Assembly: GCA_002309805.1 (NCBI GenBank)
Contig: DBYJ01000010.1
Coordinates: forward strand, 101,344 to 165,343
Direction of reading: 5' to 3'
From: Bacteroidales bacterium UBA1189
GTDB lineage: Bacteria; Bacteroidota; Bacteroidia; Bacteroidales; Bacteroidaceae
Length of the DNA stretch: 64,000 bases
Shown here in pieces: positions 15,185 to 23,595 of this stretch; positions within the stretch are counted from its first letter, which is position 1; each line of letters starts with the position of its first letter. The notes under the pieces are model-generated. The model was not told where the DNA came from. It saw only the letters and a program-made list of their open reading frames with translations, and did not search any database. A program made the position numbers and the translations under genes.

Positions 15185-16125
15185 ACGTTCATTTTATGGA
15201 AACTCAAGAAGTCGTCGTAGGAGATGCCCTCCTTGGTGCGGGCATCGTGCATCAGGCGGCGCACCAGACGGAAAGACTGGCGTGCCGTGAGTCCGTCAGC
15301 GCGGAAATACTTGTAGCAACCCGGCAAGCTGAGGCAACGTATTGCAAGGAACTGCAACGGGGTGTAATAGAGTCGCGCCACGATGAGACGCCCCAGGTAG
15401 TAGATGTAGTCCCTGCCGAGACGTCCGCCCTCCATGCGCTTGGCAGCGGAGGATACCTTATGATAAATAACGGACTGGCGTACGATAGCCATCTTCTCCC
15501 CTGCCCTGCGCATCCGATGAGCGAACTCAAAGTCCTCCTCACCGAAGAAGAAGCGCTCTGTCAGCAAGCGCCCCTCGGCATCCAGCAGCGATGCATCAGC
15601 CCACAGAGCACAGCCGGAGATGAACGTCACAGGCTGCGGGCTACGGTCGGGCATGACTTCAGCATTCCTGAAATACCCCTTGCGGGTACCGAAGGTCAAA
15701 CGTCCTCCGCAGGACCAGATGCGGTTCTTCTCCGCCCAGTAACAGATGAGCGGGCCTACCACCTTGACTTCGGGATGCGCACAGCGGTAGTCCTGAAGCT
15801 TCACCATGAAATCCGGTTCCACCTCCGTATCGTTATTGAGCAGCATGTAGGCGTCAGGCTGATAGCGGCGGGCATAGGCGATGGCCTTGTTGTTGCCGAC
15901 GGCAAAGCCCCAGTTGCATCCCAACGGCAGCACCTCGGCCTTGTGCTGCGACGTGGTATTCCATTCGTCCGAAGCAAGAAAGGCCTCGATGCGCGCCACG
16001 CTATCATCCGTACTGCCGTTGTCGGCAACAACCACGCGGAAGTCGCCCCCGGCCCTTGACAGGGATTGCAGGCAGGCGAGGGTATCGTCGGCACCATTCC
16101 AGTTTATAAGGATTACGACTGTCAT
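15181..16125 (-). CDS. Family 2 glycosyltransferase (rhamnosyltransferase-like)
   Basis: The 314-residue protein begins TVVILINWNGADDTLACL and shows VVADNGSTDDS, NWGFAVGNNKAI and the metal-binding LLNNDTEVEPDFM (about residues 96-108). It also has FFGEEDFEFAHRMRRAGEKM in the acceptor region and KVSSAAKR. This combination is typical of GT2 enzymes of the WcaA/rhamnosyltransferase kind in surface-polymer loci. It lies between the polymerase (21 bp upstream) and the flippase (four-base overlap), as part of one long minus-strand operon. Confidence 0.9.
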   Translation of the reverse strand: MTVVILINWNGADDTLACLQSLSRAGGDFRVVVADNGSTDDSVARIEAFLASDEWNTTSQHKAEVLPLGCNWGFAVGNNKAIAYARRYQPDAYMLLNNDTEVEPDFMVKLQDYRCAHPEVKVVGPLICYWAEKNRIWSCGGRLTFGTRKGYFRNAEVMPDRSPQPVTFISGCALWADASLLDAEGRLLTERFFFGEEDFEFAHRMRRAGEKMAIVRQSVIYHKVSSAAKRMEGGRLGRDYIYYLGRLIVARLYYTPLQFLAIRCLSLPGCYKYFRADGLTARQSFRLVRRLMHDARTKEGISYDDFLSFHKMNV

Positions 16126-16146
16126 GAAGGGGTTAAGGGTTAACGG

Positions 16147-17403
16147 TTAAGGATTAGAGGGTAAGGGCTTGGTTTTTAGGGTTAGGGGTCTGATGGGGAA
16201 GGTTCTTCCCACAAGCCCGGCAACAACATGCAACAACATCACCATGACGGGGGTTTCAATGACATCGAGGTGGAAGAAATAGAACTCGAACCACCCCATT
16301 GCCAACAGGGCACAATAGTAATAGTAAATCGTGTTCACGAACAGCCCCTTGGAACGCACACACAACAGCTTCATCGAGTAGCACAACGCACTCAGCCCCA
16401 GCGTGTAGAGGGCGAACTGGACATAGTTGGTGTAGATGAACAGAGTGCCGAAGAAGGTGCGGACGTTAGTGAGACTGATGCCCGTGAAATGATAGGTGGG
16501 GTTGACGGGCGAGAGCACTTCGCCGTTGCCCGTCAGCTGATTGACTATGTTGATGAAGGGTGTCCAGATGACGGTAAAGGGACCGCGGTCCGGCACGCCT
16601 AGCTCCATGTCCATGCTCAGCCCCAGGGTGCCGGAGGAGAAGTAATGGACGAAGCGCTGCATGATCCATTCAGCCACGCCGCTGTTCATGGCGATGTCGT
16701 TGACAATCACCACAGCCGCGCCGAAGGTGATGAAAAATACGGCCACGCCGCTCAGCCCCACCATCAGCAGCAGGCGGGGGGTGACATTCATCTTGCCCGA
16801 GGCTATGCGCAGCATCACACCCACCACGGGGGGGATGATGATGGCGCCCTTCACCATGTTGATGAAGCTGACAAGCAATAGCGGGATGATGAGCAGCCAG
16901 AGCCAGAGCCGCTGACGATTGAGGTAATAGATGAACAGCATCAGCATAATGCTGCAGAAGTGCTTCAGATGCCCCCAGAAGCCGAAGCCGACGAACTCCT
17001 CGGCAAACTCGTCGGAGCCAATCAGGAACTTCGAGCTGCGCACGGTACTCAACAGGTGGAACATCATCATGAGGACAAGCACGATGCCGATGACTACGAA
17101 AACACGGGGTATCTCGTCGTCGGCAATAGCCGTAGTGCGGATGTCATAATGATGCTTGCCGGCATAGCCCGCAAGCAGAAAACTGGGCAACGCAAATAAT
17201 AGCAGCCCGACATTCCAAAGCAGAATGCTGGGATAGTAGAACTCCACAAAGCCATCGTGCCCCGCCATACCCACCGAGATGAGCAGCACAGCGACATAAG
17301 GCAGCATAAGGATATTGAGCGGGGTGAGTATCGTCCCCCAGGCCTTTCGTTCCAAATAGAACAGAACGGCTACTTCTATCAATATGCCGAGGAGATAAAG
17401 CAA
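16147..17403 (-). CDS. Wzy-like polysaccharide polymerase
   Basis: The 418-residue protein has about ten membrane helices and a large central loop (about residues 225-320, with SGTLGLSMDMELGVPDRGPF and PTYHFTGISLTNVRTFFGTL), the usual plan of O-antigen/exopolysaccharide polymerases. It would join repeat units in the periplasm. It sits between the Wzz and GT2 genes. The last dozen residues (TLKTKPLPSNP) are read from a ttaaccc/ttagggt-type simple repeat, an unusual tail. Assignment rests on topology and context because Wzy sequences diverge greatly. Confidence 0.75.
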   Translation of the reverse strand: MLYLLGILIEVAVLFYLERKAWGTILTPLNILMLPYVAVLLISVGMAGHDGFVEFYYPSILLWNVGLLLFALPSFLLAGYAGKHHYDIRTTAIADDEIPRVFVVIGIVLVLMMMFHLLSTVRSSKFLIGSDEFAEEFVGFGFWGHLKHFCSIMLMLFIYYLNRQRLWLWLLIIPLLLVSFINMVKGAIIIPPVVGVMLRIASGKMNVTPRLLLMVGLSGVAVFFITFGAAVVIVNDIAMNSGVAEWIMQRFVHYFSSGTLGLSMDMELGVPDRGPFTVIWTPFINIVNQLTGNGEVLSPVNPTYHFTGISLTNVRTFFGTLFIYTNYVQFALYTLGLSALCYSMKLLCVRSKGLFVNTIYYYYCALLAMGWFEFYFFHLDVIETPVMVMLLHVVAGLVGRTFPIRPLTLKTKPLPSNP

Positions 17404-17430
17404 TGGAAAATAAAAATTAGGAATGAGGAA

Positions 17431-18507
17431 TTAGGATTGGGCGGCTGTGCGGCCCTGGACGATTTCCTTGATGACAATCCACGCTGCCGTGCCGAAAAAG
17501 GCCAGGAAGACGTAGAGAAGGCCCATCATCAACTTCTTGGGCGAGGAGGCCTTGAAGGGGGTATAGGGAGGTTGCATCACCACGCAGACGGGCGTACTCT
17601 CAGCAACTTTGGCGCGCGAGAGTTCCAGCTGTCCTGCCAATTGATTATAGACATTGAAGGCTAACTCCTGCTCGTTCTGCAGGCGTTCCTGCTCAATCTG
17701 ATACTGCAAGAGCACCATATTCTGGTGCTTGTCGGCATAGTCGGCATAGGCCTGCTGAGCAATATAGTACTTTTCGCGGGCCTCGTCATACAGCGTCTCG
17801 GTGTATTGCAAATCCTTGCGTGCCTTGGCGGAACGGTAGTCTGCCACATACTGCTGCAAGTTGTCCGACACCTTCTGCGCCACGACGGCAGCAATCAAGG
17901 GATCCTGCATGGTGACGTTGACGGTAATGACGTTGTTGCCCTTATCGACTGCCGTGTTGATTTTTTTGTTGAGCGATTTTAGCACCAGTTGCTGACTGCG
18001 GGAAAGGAGCATGGGGTCAGCATCGCGGCGGGGCATAATGGTATCTGCCGCATTATGCGACGTCAACTTCTTAATCAGCTTGCCGGGAGCGCGCAAGGCC
18101 ACGGACCACCACGGATAGCGCTGCTTGTAGCGCAGATAGTGATAGAGGTCTGTTTTAAGTTTGTCGTCCTTCGACTTGACAGGCAGTTCCATCAGTTCCG
18201 TCAGAAAGGGCGTGGAGGAAATAATCTGCGGATAGAGTTCGGGATAAACCGCATCCTCAATGCCACTCAGTCCGCCCAGATCGATGCCCGCCATGGCGGC
18301 TAACGAACCGAAGCTGCTGGTGATGCCGCCTCCGTTTGACATTTCAGGAGCAAGCACGGCGGTGGAGGTGTATTCTTTCGGAATGCTGAAGGCTATAATG
18401 ATGCTGAGAATGCCGCCAATGAAACAGGCCTTCAGCAACAGCTTCCACTTGCTCAGCAGAAGCATGACGATGCCGATGAAGTCCAATGAAGTTCCTTTCT
18501 TTTCCAT
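17431..18507 (-). CDS. Chain-length determinant protein (Wzz family)
   Basis: The 358-residue protein has one membrane helix near each end (about residues 21-41 and 328-347) and a periplasmic part with KEYTSTAVLAPEMSNGGG at the start. A long coiled-coil follows (about 220-290, RSAKARKDLQYTETLYDEA...). The proline-rich PPYTPFKASSPKK precedes the second helix. This is the Wzz/PCP-1 layout without a fused kinase domain. It sets polymer length by interacting with Wzy and Wza. No separate Wzc kinase gene is present in the window. It starts 10 bp after the Wza-like gene. Confidence 0.9.
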   Translation of the reverse strand: MEKKGTSLDFIGIVMLLLSKWKLLLKACFIGGILSIIIAFSIPKEYTSTAVLAPEMSNGGGITSSFGSLAAMAGIDLGGLSGIEDAVYPELYPQIISSTPFLTELMELPVKSKDDKLKTDLYHYLRYKQRYPWWSVALRAPGKLIKKLTSHNAADTIMPRRDADPMLLSRSQQLVLKSLNKKINTAVDKGNNVITVNVTMQDPLIAAVVAQKVSDNLQQYVADYRSAKARKDLQYTETLYDEAREKYYIAQQAYADYADKHQNMVLLQYQIEQERLQNEQELAFNVYNQLAGQLELSRAKVAESTPVCVVMQPPYTPFKASSPKKLMMGLLYVFLAFFGTAAWIVIKEIVQGRTAAQS

Positions 18508-18517
18508 GCCTATTTAC

Positions 18518-21022
18518 TTAGTTCTTTGTATTTAACAGGTTGACGAGGGCGAGCACCACAGTTGCCAGCGAAGCGGCGGTAGAACCGAGACTGAGGATTT
18601 CTGCCGTCTTCATGCCTTCGCGTTCAGGTTTCTCGGGAACGACAATCTCGCAGCCAGGCTGCACCAGACGACTGCCCCAGCTGTTGGCTTTCGTGGTCGT
18701 GCCGTTCATATAGACGATGTAGGCTTTCGAACGGTTGGACTTGTTGGAGTAGCCACCCGCCTGGTTGACGTAGTAGCGCAGGGTCTTGCCCTTCTTGTAG
18801 CCGATGGTGTTGGCATACATTACCTCGCCGCTCACCTTGACGGTATTGGAGAACTGGGGAATAGTGAGGACATCGCCCGCACGAAGCACGAGGTCGGCAT
18901 CCGAGCCCGGATTCTGCAAGGCCTTCTCCAATTCGATACCCACAGGATAGTCCGTCTGGCTCATCATCTGACGACGAATGGCTACGGAGTCTTTCTTATT
19001 CTCAGCCATCTGCACGGCAATCTCGATGTTTGTCTCCAATCGGAGTTTCTCCTCGTCGGTCATCTGGCGTTGCAGACGGGCACCCTTCACGTAGGCCTGC
19101 GGCGTCAATCCGCCTGCACTCTGCACCAGTTCGCTCAGGCGCTGATTCTTCTTCGTCAAAGCGTAGGTGCCGCTGAAGAGCACTTCACCATCAACCCGCA
19201 CGTTCTCCTGCTCGAAGTAACCCGGGCTGCGACGGACATAGACTTCATCGAAGGGCATGAGGGTGAAACCCGACTGTCCTTCCACCACCAGCCCGTCGCT
19301 GATGGAGAAGCTGAACATATGGGAAATAGTATCGTTGACGCTGGTAGCGCGGGAGTCCTTGATGCGGCGCGAGACATCGACCTTGGCCGTCGAAGCAGCC
19401 TCCGTCAAACCGCCAGCCATAAGGATAAAGTCCTCAATGGAGAGGTTGTCCTGATAATGGTACGAACCAGGGAAGGCCACCTCGCCATAGATGGTGACAA
19501 TCTGCGTCTCGCGCATATCTTCAATGCTGGGGATGACAAGGATGTCGTTTTTCCGCAAAACCACATCCTCCGCTTCGCCCTTCATCACCCTGTCAAGGTC
19601 GATGGAGAGATTTTCCATCGTGCCGTCAGCATTACGTCGGTTGAGCACGGCACGTCCGCGATAAGCATCATCCTGCAGTCCCCCTGCCGTAGAAACCAGT
19701 TTCTTAACCGTATTGACACGCCCGTCCATCTGGAATTGTCCGGGCCGATAGACGGCGCCACGCACCTCCACACGGTTGGCAAAGGTGGGCAGTATGGAAT
19801 CGACAGTCACCGAGTCGCCGTCGGCTATCAGGAATCGCTGCTGTTCCGTGGCATCAAGGGTATATATTTCGTACTCGCGCTTTCCCACACGGATAAGGCG
19901 GATATCCTGCCGATAGGCATTTCCCGTGAAACCGCCTGCATAGTCCAAAAGGTTTTTCACCGTCTCGGTAGGCAGCATCTCGTAGTACATGGGACGTTTC
20001 ACCTGACCGGCGATACTTACCAGCGTATTGTAGGCACCCACCACAACGGCATCGTTGTCTTCCAGGCGGATATCCTTGCCTGTTCGGCCGTTGAGGATGA
20101 AGTCGTAGATGTCATATGACGCCACCTCCTTGCCCGAGCGGAAGACCTTGACAGCACGTAGCGTACCGTAGTCGTTGACGCCACCTGCCATGTAGAGGGC
20201 ATTAAAAACCGTAGCGAACGACGACAGCTCATAGGTGCCGGGATTCTCCACCTCACCCATCACGTGGACGCTGATGCTGCGGTTCTGCGCCAGCGTGAGA
20301 CGGATGAATGTATTTGGGTCTGCATCACCTATGCCTGAATAGATACGTGCTAATTGTTCCTTCAGACGGGCATTGGCCTGCTTGACAGTCAAGCCACTCA
20401 GATAGACGGGGCCGACATTCTCCACCTGAATGATACCATCAGGCGAGATGGTCTGCTGGACTGTGCTCTGGGATGCACCCCAGATGTCGATGATAACCTC
20501 GTCGCCGCTGCCCAGACGATAGTTGTCGGGCGTAGGCAGGTTGTAGCTCGACTCGAAGGCGACATCCTTGTTCTGGAAAATATTATGTCCGAAAATCTGC
20601 TTACGCTGCTTCTCCATTTCCTGTTGAACCAATAAGGCAATCGAGTCCGGAAAGAGGAAATCCATACCTCCCAACAGTTCGTCCTGACGTTCGGTTTGCG
20701 TCATCTTGTTACGGTTCTTCTCTTCGTCCTGCAAGGAGATGCGCCTGTCGTTCGTGGGAGCCGTACGGGTACGGCTGTTCTCCGTCAGCGTCACGCCCTG
20801 ACCCGTTTTCTGCTGCTGCGTATATTTGCGCTTAATGCGGTTCACCTGGTCCATCGTGACACCCTTACGTAGCAGTTGGGTGGCAATGTCCTTGTCCGGA
20901 GTTCCCTTCTCGCGGGCCTCGGCGACAAACTCAACGACCTGTTCGTCGGTCATCTTTTGTTGCGCGCGCGCGTACGCAGCGCACACGAGCATACATGTCA
21001 GAATAATGATGTATCTTCTCAT
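18518..21022 (-). CDS. Polysaccharide export outer-membrane protein with SLBB domains (Wza-like)
   Basis: The 834-residue protein has a signal peptide (to about residue 20, YARAQQ). A helical N-terminal extension precedes a poly-export domain starting at YRLGSGDEVIIDIWG (about 170), which is followed by several SLBB repeats, each with a VxGEVxxPGxY-like strand (VMGEVENPGTY, IAGQVKRPMYY, VRGAVYRPGQF, IYGEVAFPGSY, VDGEVLFSGTY, VSGEVMYANTI). A hydrophobic C-terminal helix (AASLATVVLALVNLL) would span a membrane. Wza multimers form the periplasmic and outer-membrane channel for the polymer. It is the second gene of the operon, 6 bp after the sugar transferase. Confidence 0.92.
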   Translation of the reverse strand: MRRYIIILTCMLVCAAYARAQQKMTDEQVVEFVAEAREKGTPDKDIATQLLRKGVTMDQVNRIKRKYTQQQKTGQGVTLTENSRTRTAPTNDRRISLQDEEKNRNKMTQTERQDELLGGMDFLFPDSIALLVQQEMEKQRKQIFGHNIFQNKDVAFESSYNLPTPDNYRLGSGDEVIIDIWGASQSTVQQTISPDGIIQVENVGPVYLSGLTVKQANARLKEQLARIYSGIGDADPNTFIRLTLAQNRSISVHVMGEVENPGTYELSSFATVFNALYMAGGVNDYGTLRAVKVFRSGKEVASYDIYDFILNGRTGKDIRLEDNDAVVVGAYNTLVSIAGQVKRPMYYEMLPTETVKNLLDYAGGFTGNAYRQDIRLIRVGKREYEIYTLDATEQQRFLIADGDSVTVDSILPTFANRVEVRGAVYRPGQFQMDGRVNTVKKLVSTAGGLQDDAYRGRAVLNRRNADGTMENLSIDLDRVMKGEAEDVVLRKNDILVIPSIEDMRETQIVTIYGEVAFPGSYHYQDNLSIEDFILMAGGLTEAASTAKVDVSRRIKDSRATSVNDTISHMFSFSISDGLVVEGQSGFTLMPFDEVYVRRSPGYFEQENVRVDGEVLFSGTYALTKKNQRLSELVQSAGGLTPQAYVKGARLQRQMTDEEKLRLETNIEIAVQMAENKKDSVAIRRQMMSQTDYPVGIELEKALQNPGSDADLVLRAGDVLTIPQFSNTVKVSGEVMYANTIGYKKGKTLRYYVNQAGGYSNKSNRSKAYIVYMNGTTTKANSWGSRLVQPGCEIVVPEKPEREGMKTAEILSLGSTAASLATVVLALVNLLNTKN

Positions 21023-21028
21023 GAAATC

Positions 21029-21679
21029 TTAAAACTTTTTTCCTTTGATTATGGAGAGGACTGTGGTCCAGACAATCTTGACATCGCCCCAAAGCGAGCG
21101 CGTTGTCAGATATTCCAGATCCATATCCAGACGGGTGAGCATTTTTTCCATCGTATCGGTATAGCCGTTGTAGAGCGTAGCCATCGACGTCAAGCCGGGA
21201 CGTATCTGATAGAGCTGCACGTAGTTGGGATTATGCTCCATGATTTTATCAATAAACACCTGACGTTCGGGGCGGTATCCGACAAGCGACATATCGCCCC
21301 TGAAGACATTCCAAAGCTGGGGGAACTCGTCCAAATGATAGTCGCGCAGGAAATGACCTATTCGCGTCATCTGCGCCATCCGCTCCTCCTCCGTGCGGGG
21401 GATGCCGTCTTTCTCCGCATCCTTGCACATGGTGCGGAACTTCAGGATATTGAACGGGCGCCCATGCAGCCCGATGCGTTCTTGCTTATAAACAGGCTGA
21501 CCGCCATTGAAAGCAATCAGCAACCAAATAATCAGATAAAATGGCGAAAGTAATATCATCCCTATGCCCGATACCAGAATGTCTACAAGGCGTTTAATGA
21601 AGCGCTCCACCCCGTTCATGGAGTCGGCATAGATGACAGGATTGGATGTATGTTGTGACGATTCGTAGATGTTCATCAT
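21029..21679 (-). CDS. Undecaprenyl-phosphate sugar-1-phosphate transferase (priming enzyme)
   Basis: The 216-residue protein matches the bacterial sugar transferase domain: a membrane helix at about residues 34-56, then RIGLHGRPFNILKFRTM, HLDEFPQLWNVFRGDMSLVGYRPER and the RPGLTSMATLYNG motif. It is short, lacking the four extra N-terminal helices of WbaP/WcaJ, and so resembles PglC-like monotopic enzymes. It starts the lipid-linked repeat unit on the inner membrane and is the first gene of the polysaccharide operon. I find no convincing TAnnTTTG box in the 190 bp upstream. Confidence 0.92.
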   Translation of the reverse strand: MMNIYESSQHTSNPVIYADSMNGVERFIKRLVDILVSGIGMILLSPFYLIIWLLIAFNGGQPVYKQERIGLHGRPFNILKFRTMCKDAEKDGIPRTEEERMAQMTRIGHFLRDYHLDEFPQLWNVFRGDMSLVGYRPERQVFIDKIMEHNPNYVQLYQIRPGLTSMATLYNGYTDTMEKMLTRLDMDLEYLTTRSLWGDVKIVWTTVLSIIKGKKF

Positions 21680-21823
21680 CGTATTTCGTTTACTACTCTA
21701 CTATATGAACGACACGCGCGCAATTTTATTGCATGACCCTGCAACATTTTTTAAGAAAAAACTTTTCTTTTGCGAGACTTTGCCCGTTTTAACTGGGCTT
21801 CGCCTCGGTTAATTGCAAATATA

Positions 21824-21855
21824 TTTGCATTCTCACGCGGCTCGCATTATCTTTG
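21824..21855 (+). promoter_or_regulatory. Promoter of the GH13 gene
   Basis: TTTG at 21824-21827, 20 bp, then TATCTTTG at 21848-21855. It sets the start codon at 21872 and lies 170 bp from the divergent polysaccharide operon. Confidence 0.8.
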
Positions 21856-21871
21856 CCGAAAAATTGAAAAA

Positions 21872-23368
21872 ATGAAGCCCATTATCTACCAAATCCTAAC
21901 CCGTCTCTACTATAGTCCCTCCCACCCTATCGTTGCCGACGGCACCCTTGAGCAAAACGGCTGCGGCAAGCTTCGCGACTTCAACGTGCGTCGGTTGCAA
22001 GCCATTCATGAAATGGGAGTTACGCACATCTGGTACACGGGAATACTTGACCATGCCACGCAGACCGACTTCTCCGCCTATGGTCTTCCCGCCGATGCGG
22101 ATGTGAAGGGAAAAGCCGGCTCACCATACGCCGTGCGTGACTACTACAACGTGGCGCCCGAACTGGCAACTGACATCCCCAATCGTCTGCATGAGTTTGA
22201 ATTACTTGTGCAGCGCACCCATCGTGCCGGAATGGGCGTCATCATCGACTTTGTACCCAACCACGTGGCGCGTCACTATACGGGCACCTTCCATCCCTTT
22301 ACGGACCGTAACTACTATCCAGGCCATATCTGCGACGGCGATTGGACGGATACCGCCAAACTCAACTACGGCGAACACGACACGTGGGAGAAGATGCGCG
22401 ACATCCTCCTCTTCTGGGCGAAACGTGGTGTTGACGGCTTCCGCTGCGATATGGCCGAGCTCGTCCCCGTCGCCTTCTGGCAATGGGTTATCCCACAAAT
22501 CAAGGCTGCACACCCCGGCATCCTCTTCATCGCCGAGGTCTATCAACCCTGGCGCTATGCCGAGTACGTCCATCAGGGAGGCTTCGACTATCTCTACGAC
22601 AAAGTAGGCCTTTACGACACGCTCGTTGCTATTCTCCGCCGTCAGGCCTCAGCCACAGCCATTACTGGATGTTGGCAGGCACTCGGCGACCTCGGCCCTC
22701 GCATGCTCCACTTCATGGAGAACCACGACGAGCAGCGGCTTGCCTCCGACTTCATCTGCGGCGAAGGCCTACGCGCCTTGCCCGCCATGATTGTCTCAGC
22801 CCTTATCGACACCTGCCCCGTCATGATCTATTTCGGACAGGAACTGGGTGAGCGCGGCATGGAGGCCGAGGGCTTCAGCGGACACGACGGCAAGACCTCC
22901 ATCTTCGACTATGCCGAAGTCCCCACCATCAGTCGATGGCTGAAAAAGGGGGCGACAAGCCAGCAAGCCAGCAAGCAAACGAACAGCCAAGCAGACTACA
23001 CCCAACCCGTTGACTCGTTGACTCGTAGACTGGTTGACCTCTATTCCCGCCTCCTTCATTTTGCGGCTTCGGAGCCAGCCATTACAGAGGGAAAATTCTT
23101 CGACCTCATGTACGTCAATCCTCCGTCAGATCACTTTGACCCCCATCGCCAATACGCCTTCCTGCGAGCAACTGACGAAGAACGGATTCTCGTCTGCGTC
23201 AACTTCGACGATGCTCCCCATGACATCCGCCTCCGCATCCCCAGCCATGCCTTCGACTATCTCGGCATCCCCAAAGAAGGAATCCGGACGGGACACGTCT
23301 CCATCTGTCCTGACGAGGACGTTCCCCTCCATCTCCCCGCTTCGGACGGCGTCATTCTGAGATTCTGA
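21872..23368 (+). CDS. GH13 alpha-amylase family enzyme
   Basis: The start at 21872 (MKPIIYQILTRLYYSP) follows the promoter; the longer frame would begin upstream of it. The 498-residue protein has the GH13 signature regions: VIIDFVPNHV, GFRCDMAEL (nucleophile Asp193), FIAEVYQ (acid/base Glu222) and MENHDEQRL (Asp286), plus a C-terminal beta domain. There is no signal peptide, so it probably acts in the cytoplasm on glycogen, malto-oligosaccharides or a related glucan. Residues ~361-388 (including TSQQASKQTNSQ and VDSLTRRLVD) are encoded by cagcaagc and gttgactc simple repeats, an in-frame insertion between the barrel and the last domain. Gene starts divergently from the exopolysaccharide operon. 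Confidence 0.9.
   Translation: MKPIIYQILTRLYYSPSHPIVADGTLEQNGCGKLRDFNVRRLQAIHEMGVTHIWYTGILDHATQTDFSAYGLPADADVKGKAGSPYAVRDYYNVAPELATDIPNRLHEFELLVQRTHRAGMGVIIDFVPNHVARHYTGTFHPFTDRNYYPGHICDGDWTDTAKLNYGEHDTWEKMRDILLFWAKRGVDGFRCDMAELVPVAFWQWVIPQIKAAHPGILFIAEVYQPWRYAEYVHQGGFDYLYDKVGLYDTLVAILRRQASATAITGCWQALGDLGPRMLHFMENHDEQRLASDFICGEGLRALPAMIVSALIDTCPVMIYFGQELGERGMEAEGFSGHDGKTSIFDYAEVPTISRWLKKGATSQQASKQTNSQADYTQPVDSLTRRLVDLYSRLLHFAASEPAITEGKFFDLMYVNPPSDHFDPHRQYAFLRATDEERILVCVNFDDAPHDIRLRIPSHAFDYLGIPKEGIRTGHVSICPDEDVPLHLPASDGVILRF
22950..23038. repeat. Simple repeats inside the GH13 coding sequence
   Basis: cagcaagc-type words (22958-22985) and gttgactcgttgact words (23009-23038) interrupt an otherwise typical GH13 frame without breaking it. 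The second word is the same as at the flippase 3' end. Confidence 0.75.
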
Positions 23369-23373
23369 ATCGA

Positions 23374-23520
23374 GAACCCAGTGGACTGCGCTGGCAGCCC
23401 AATGGGTTACGCCGTCAGCCCAATGGGCTGAGCGCGTAGCGTTAAACTCTATGCCCGTAACGTTAAACGCTGAAAAAATAGCGTCAGACGTTATCGGAAT
23501 TACGTTTGATAATATTGAAA
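23374..23520. repeat. 21-bp degenerate repeat array A (seven units)
   Basis: Seven consecutive 21-bp units can be laid out from 23374 with no gaps. Most contain an odd palindrome of 13 bp at the same place, for example AGCCCAATGGGCT in unit 3 and near-palindromes such as AACGTTAAACGCT in unit 5. The arms change together (CCC/GGG versus CGTT/AACG). The array lies between the GH13 stop and the terminator of the convergent 790-aa gene. Unit 4 shares AAACTCTAT with unit 1 of the array at 45.5 kb. Confidence 0.7.
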
Positions 23521-23530
23521 AAATAATGGC

Positions 23531-23565
23531 AAAAAAATCCCCCGCTGCGCGTATGAGCAGCGGGG
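23531..23565 (-). terminator. Intrinsic terminator of the 790-aa protein gene
   Basis: On the minus strand a CCCCGCTGC/GCAGCGGGG stem (arms 23565-23557 and 23547-23539) is followed by a T-run (23537-23531), about 30 bp past the stop codon. Confidence 0.85.
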
Positions 23566-23595
23566 TAATTATTAGATGAAATGAGATGAACTGTA

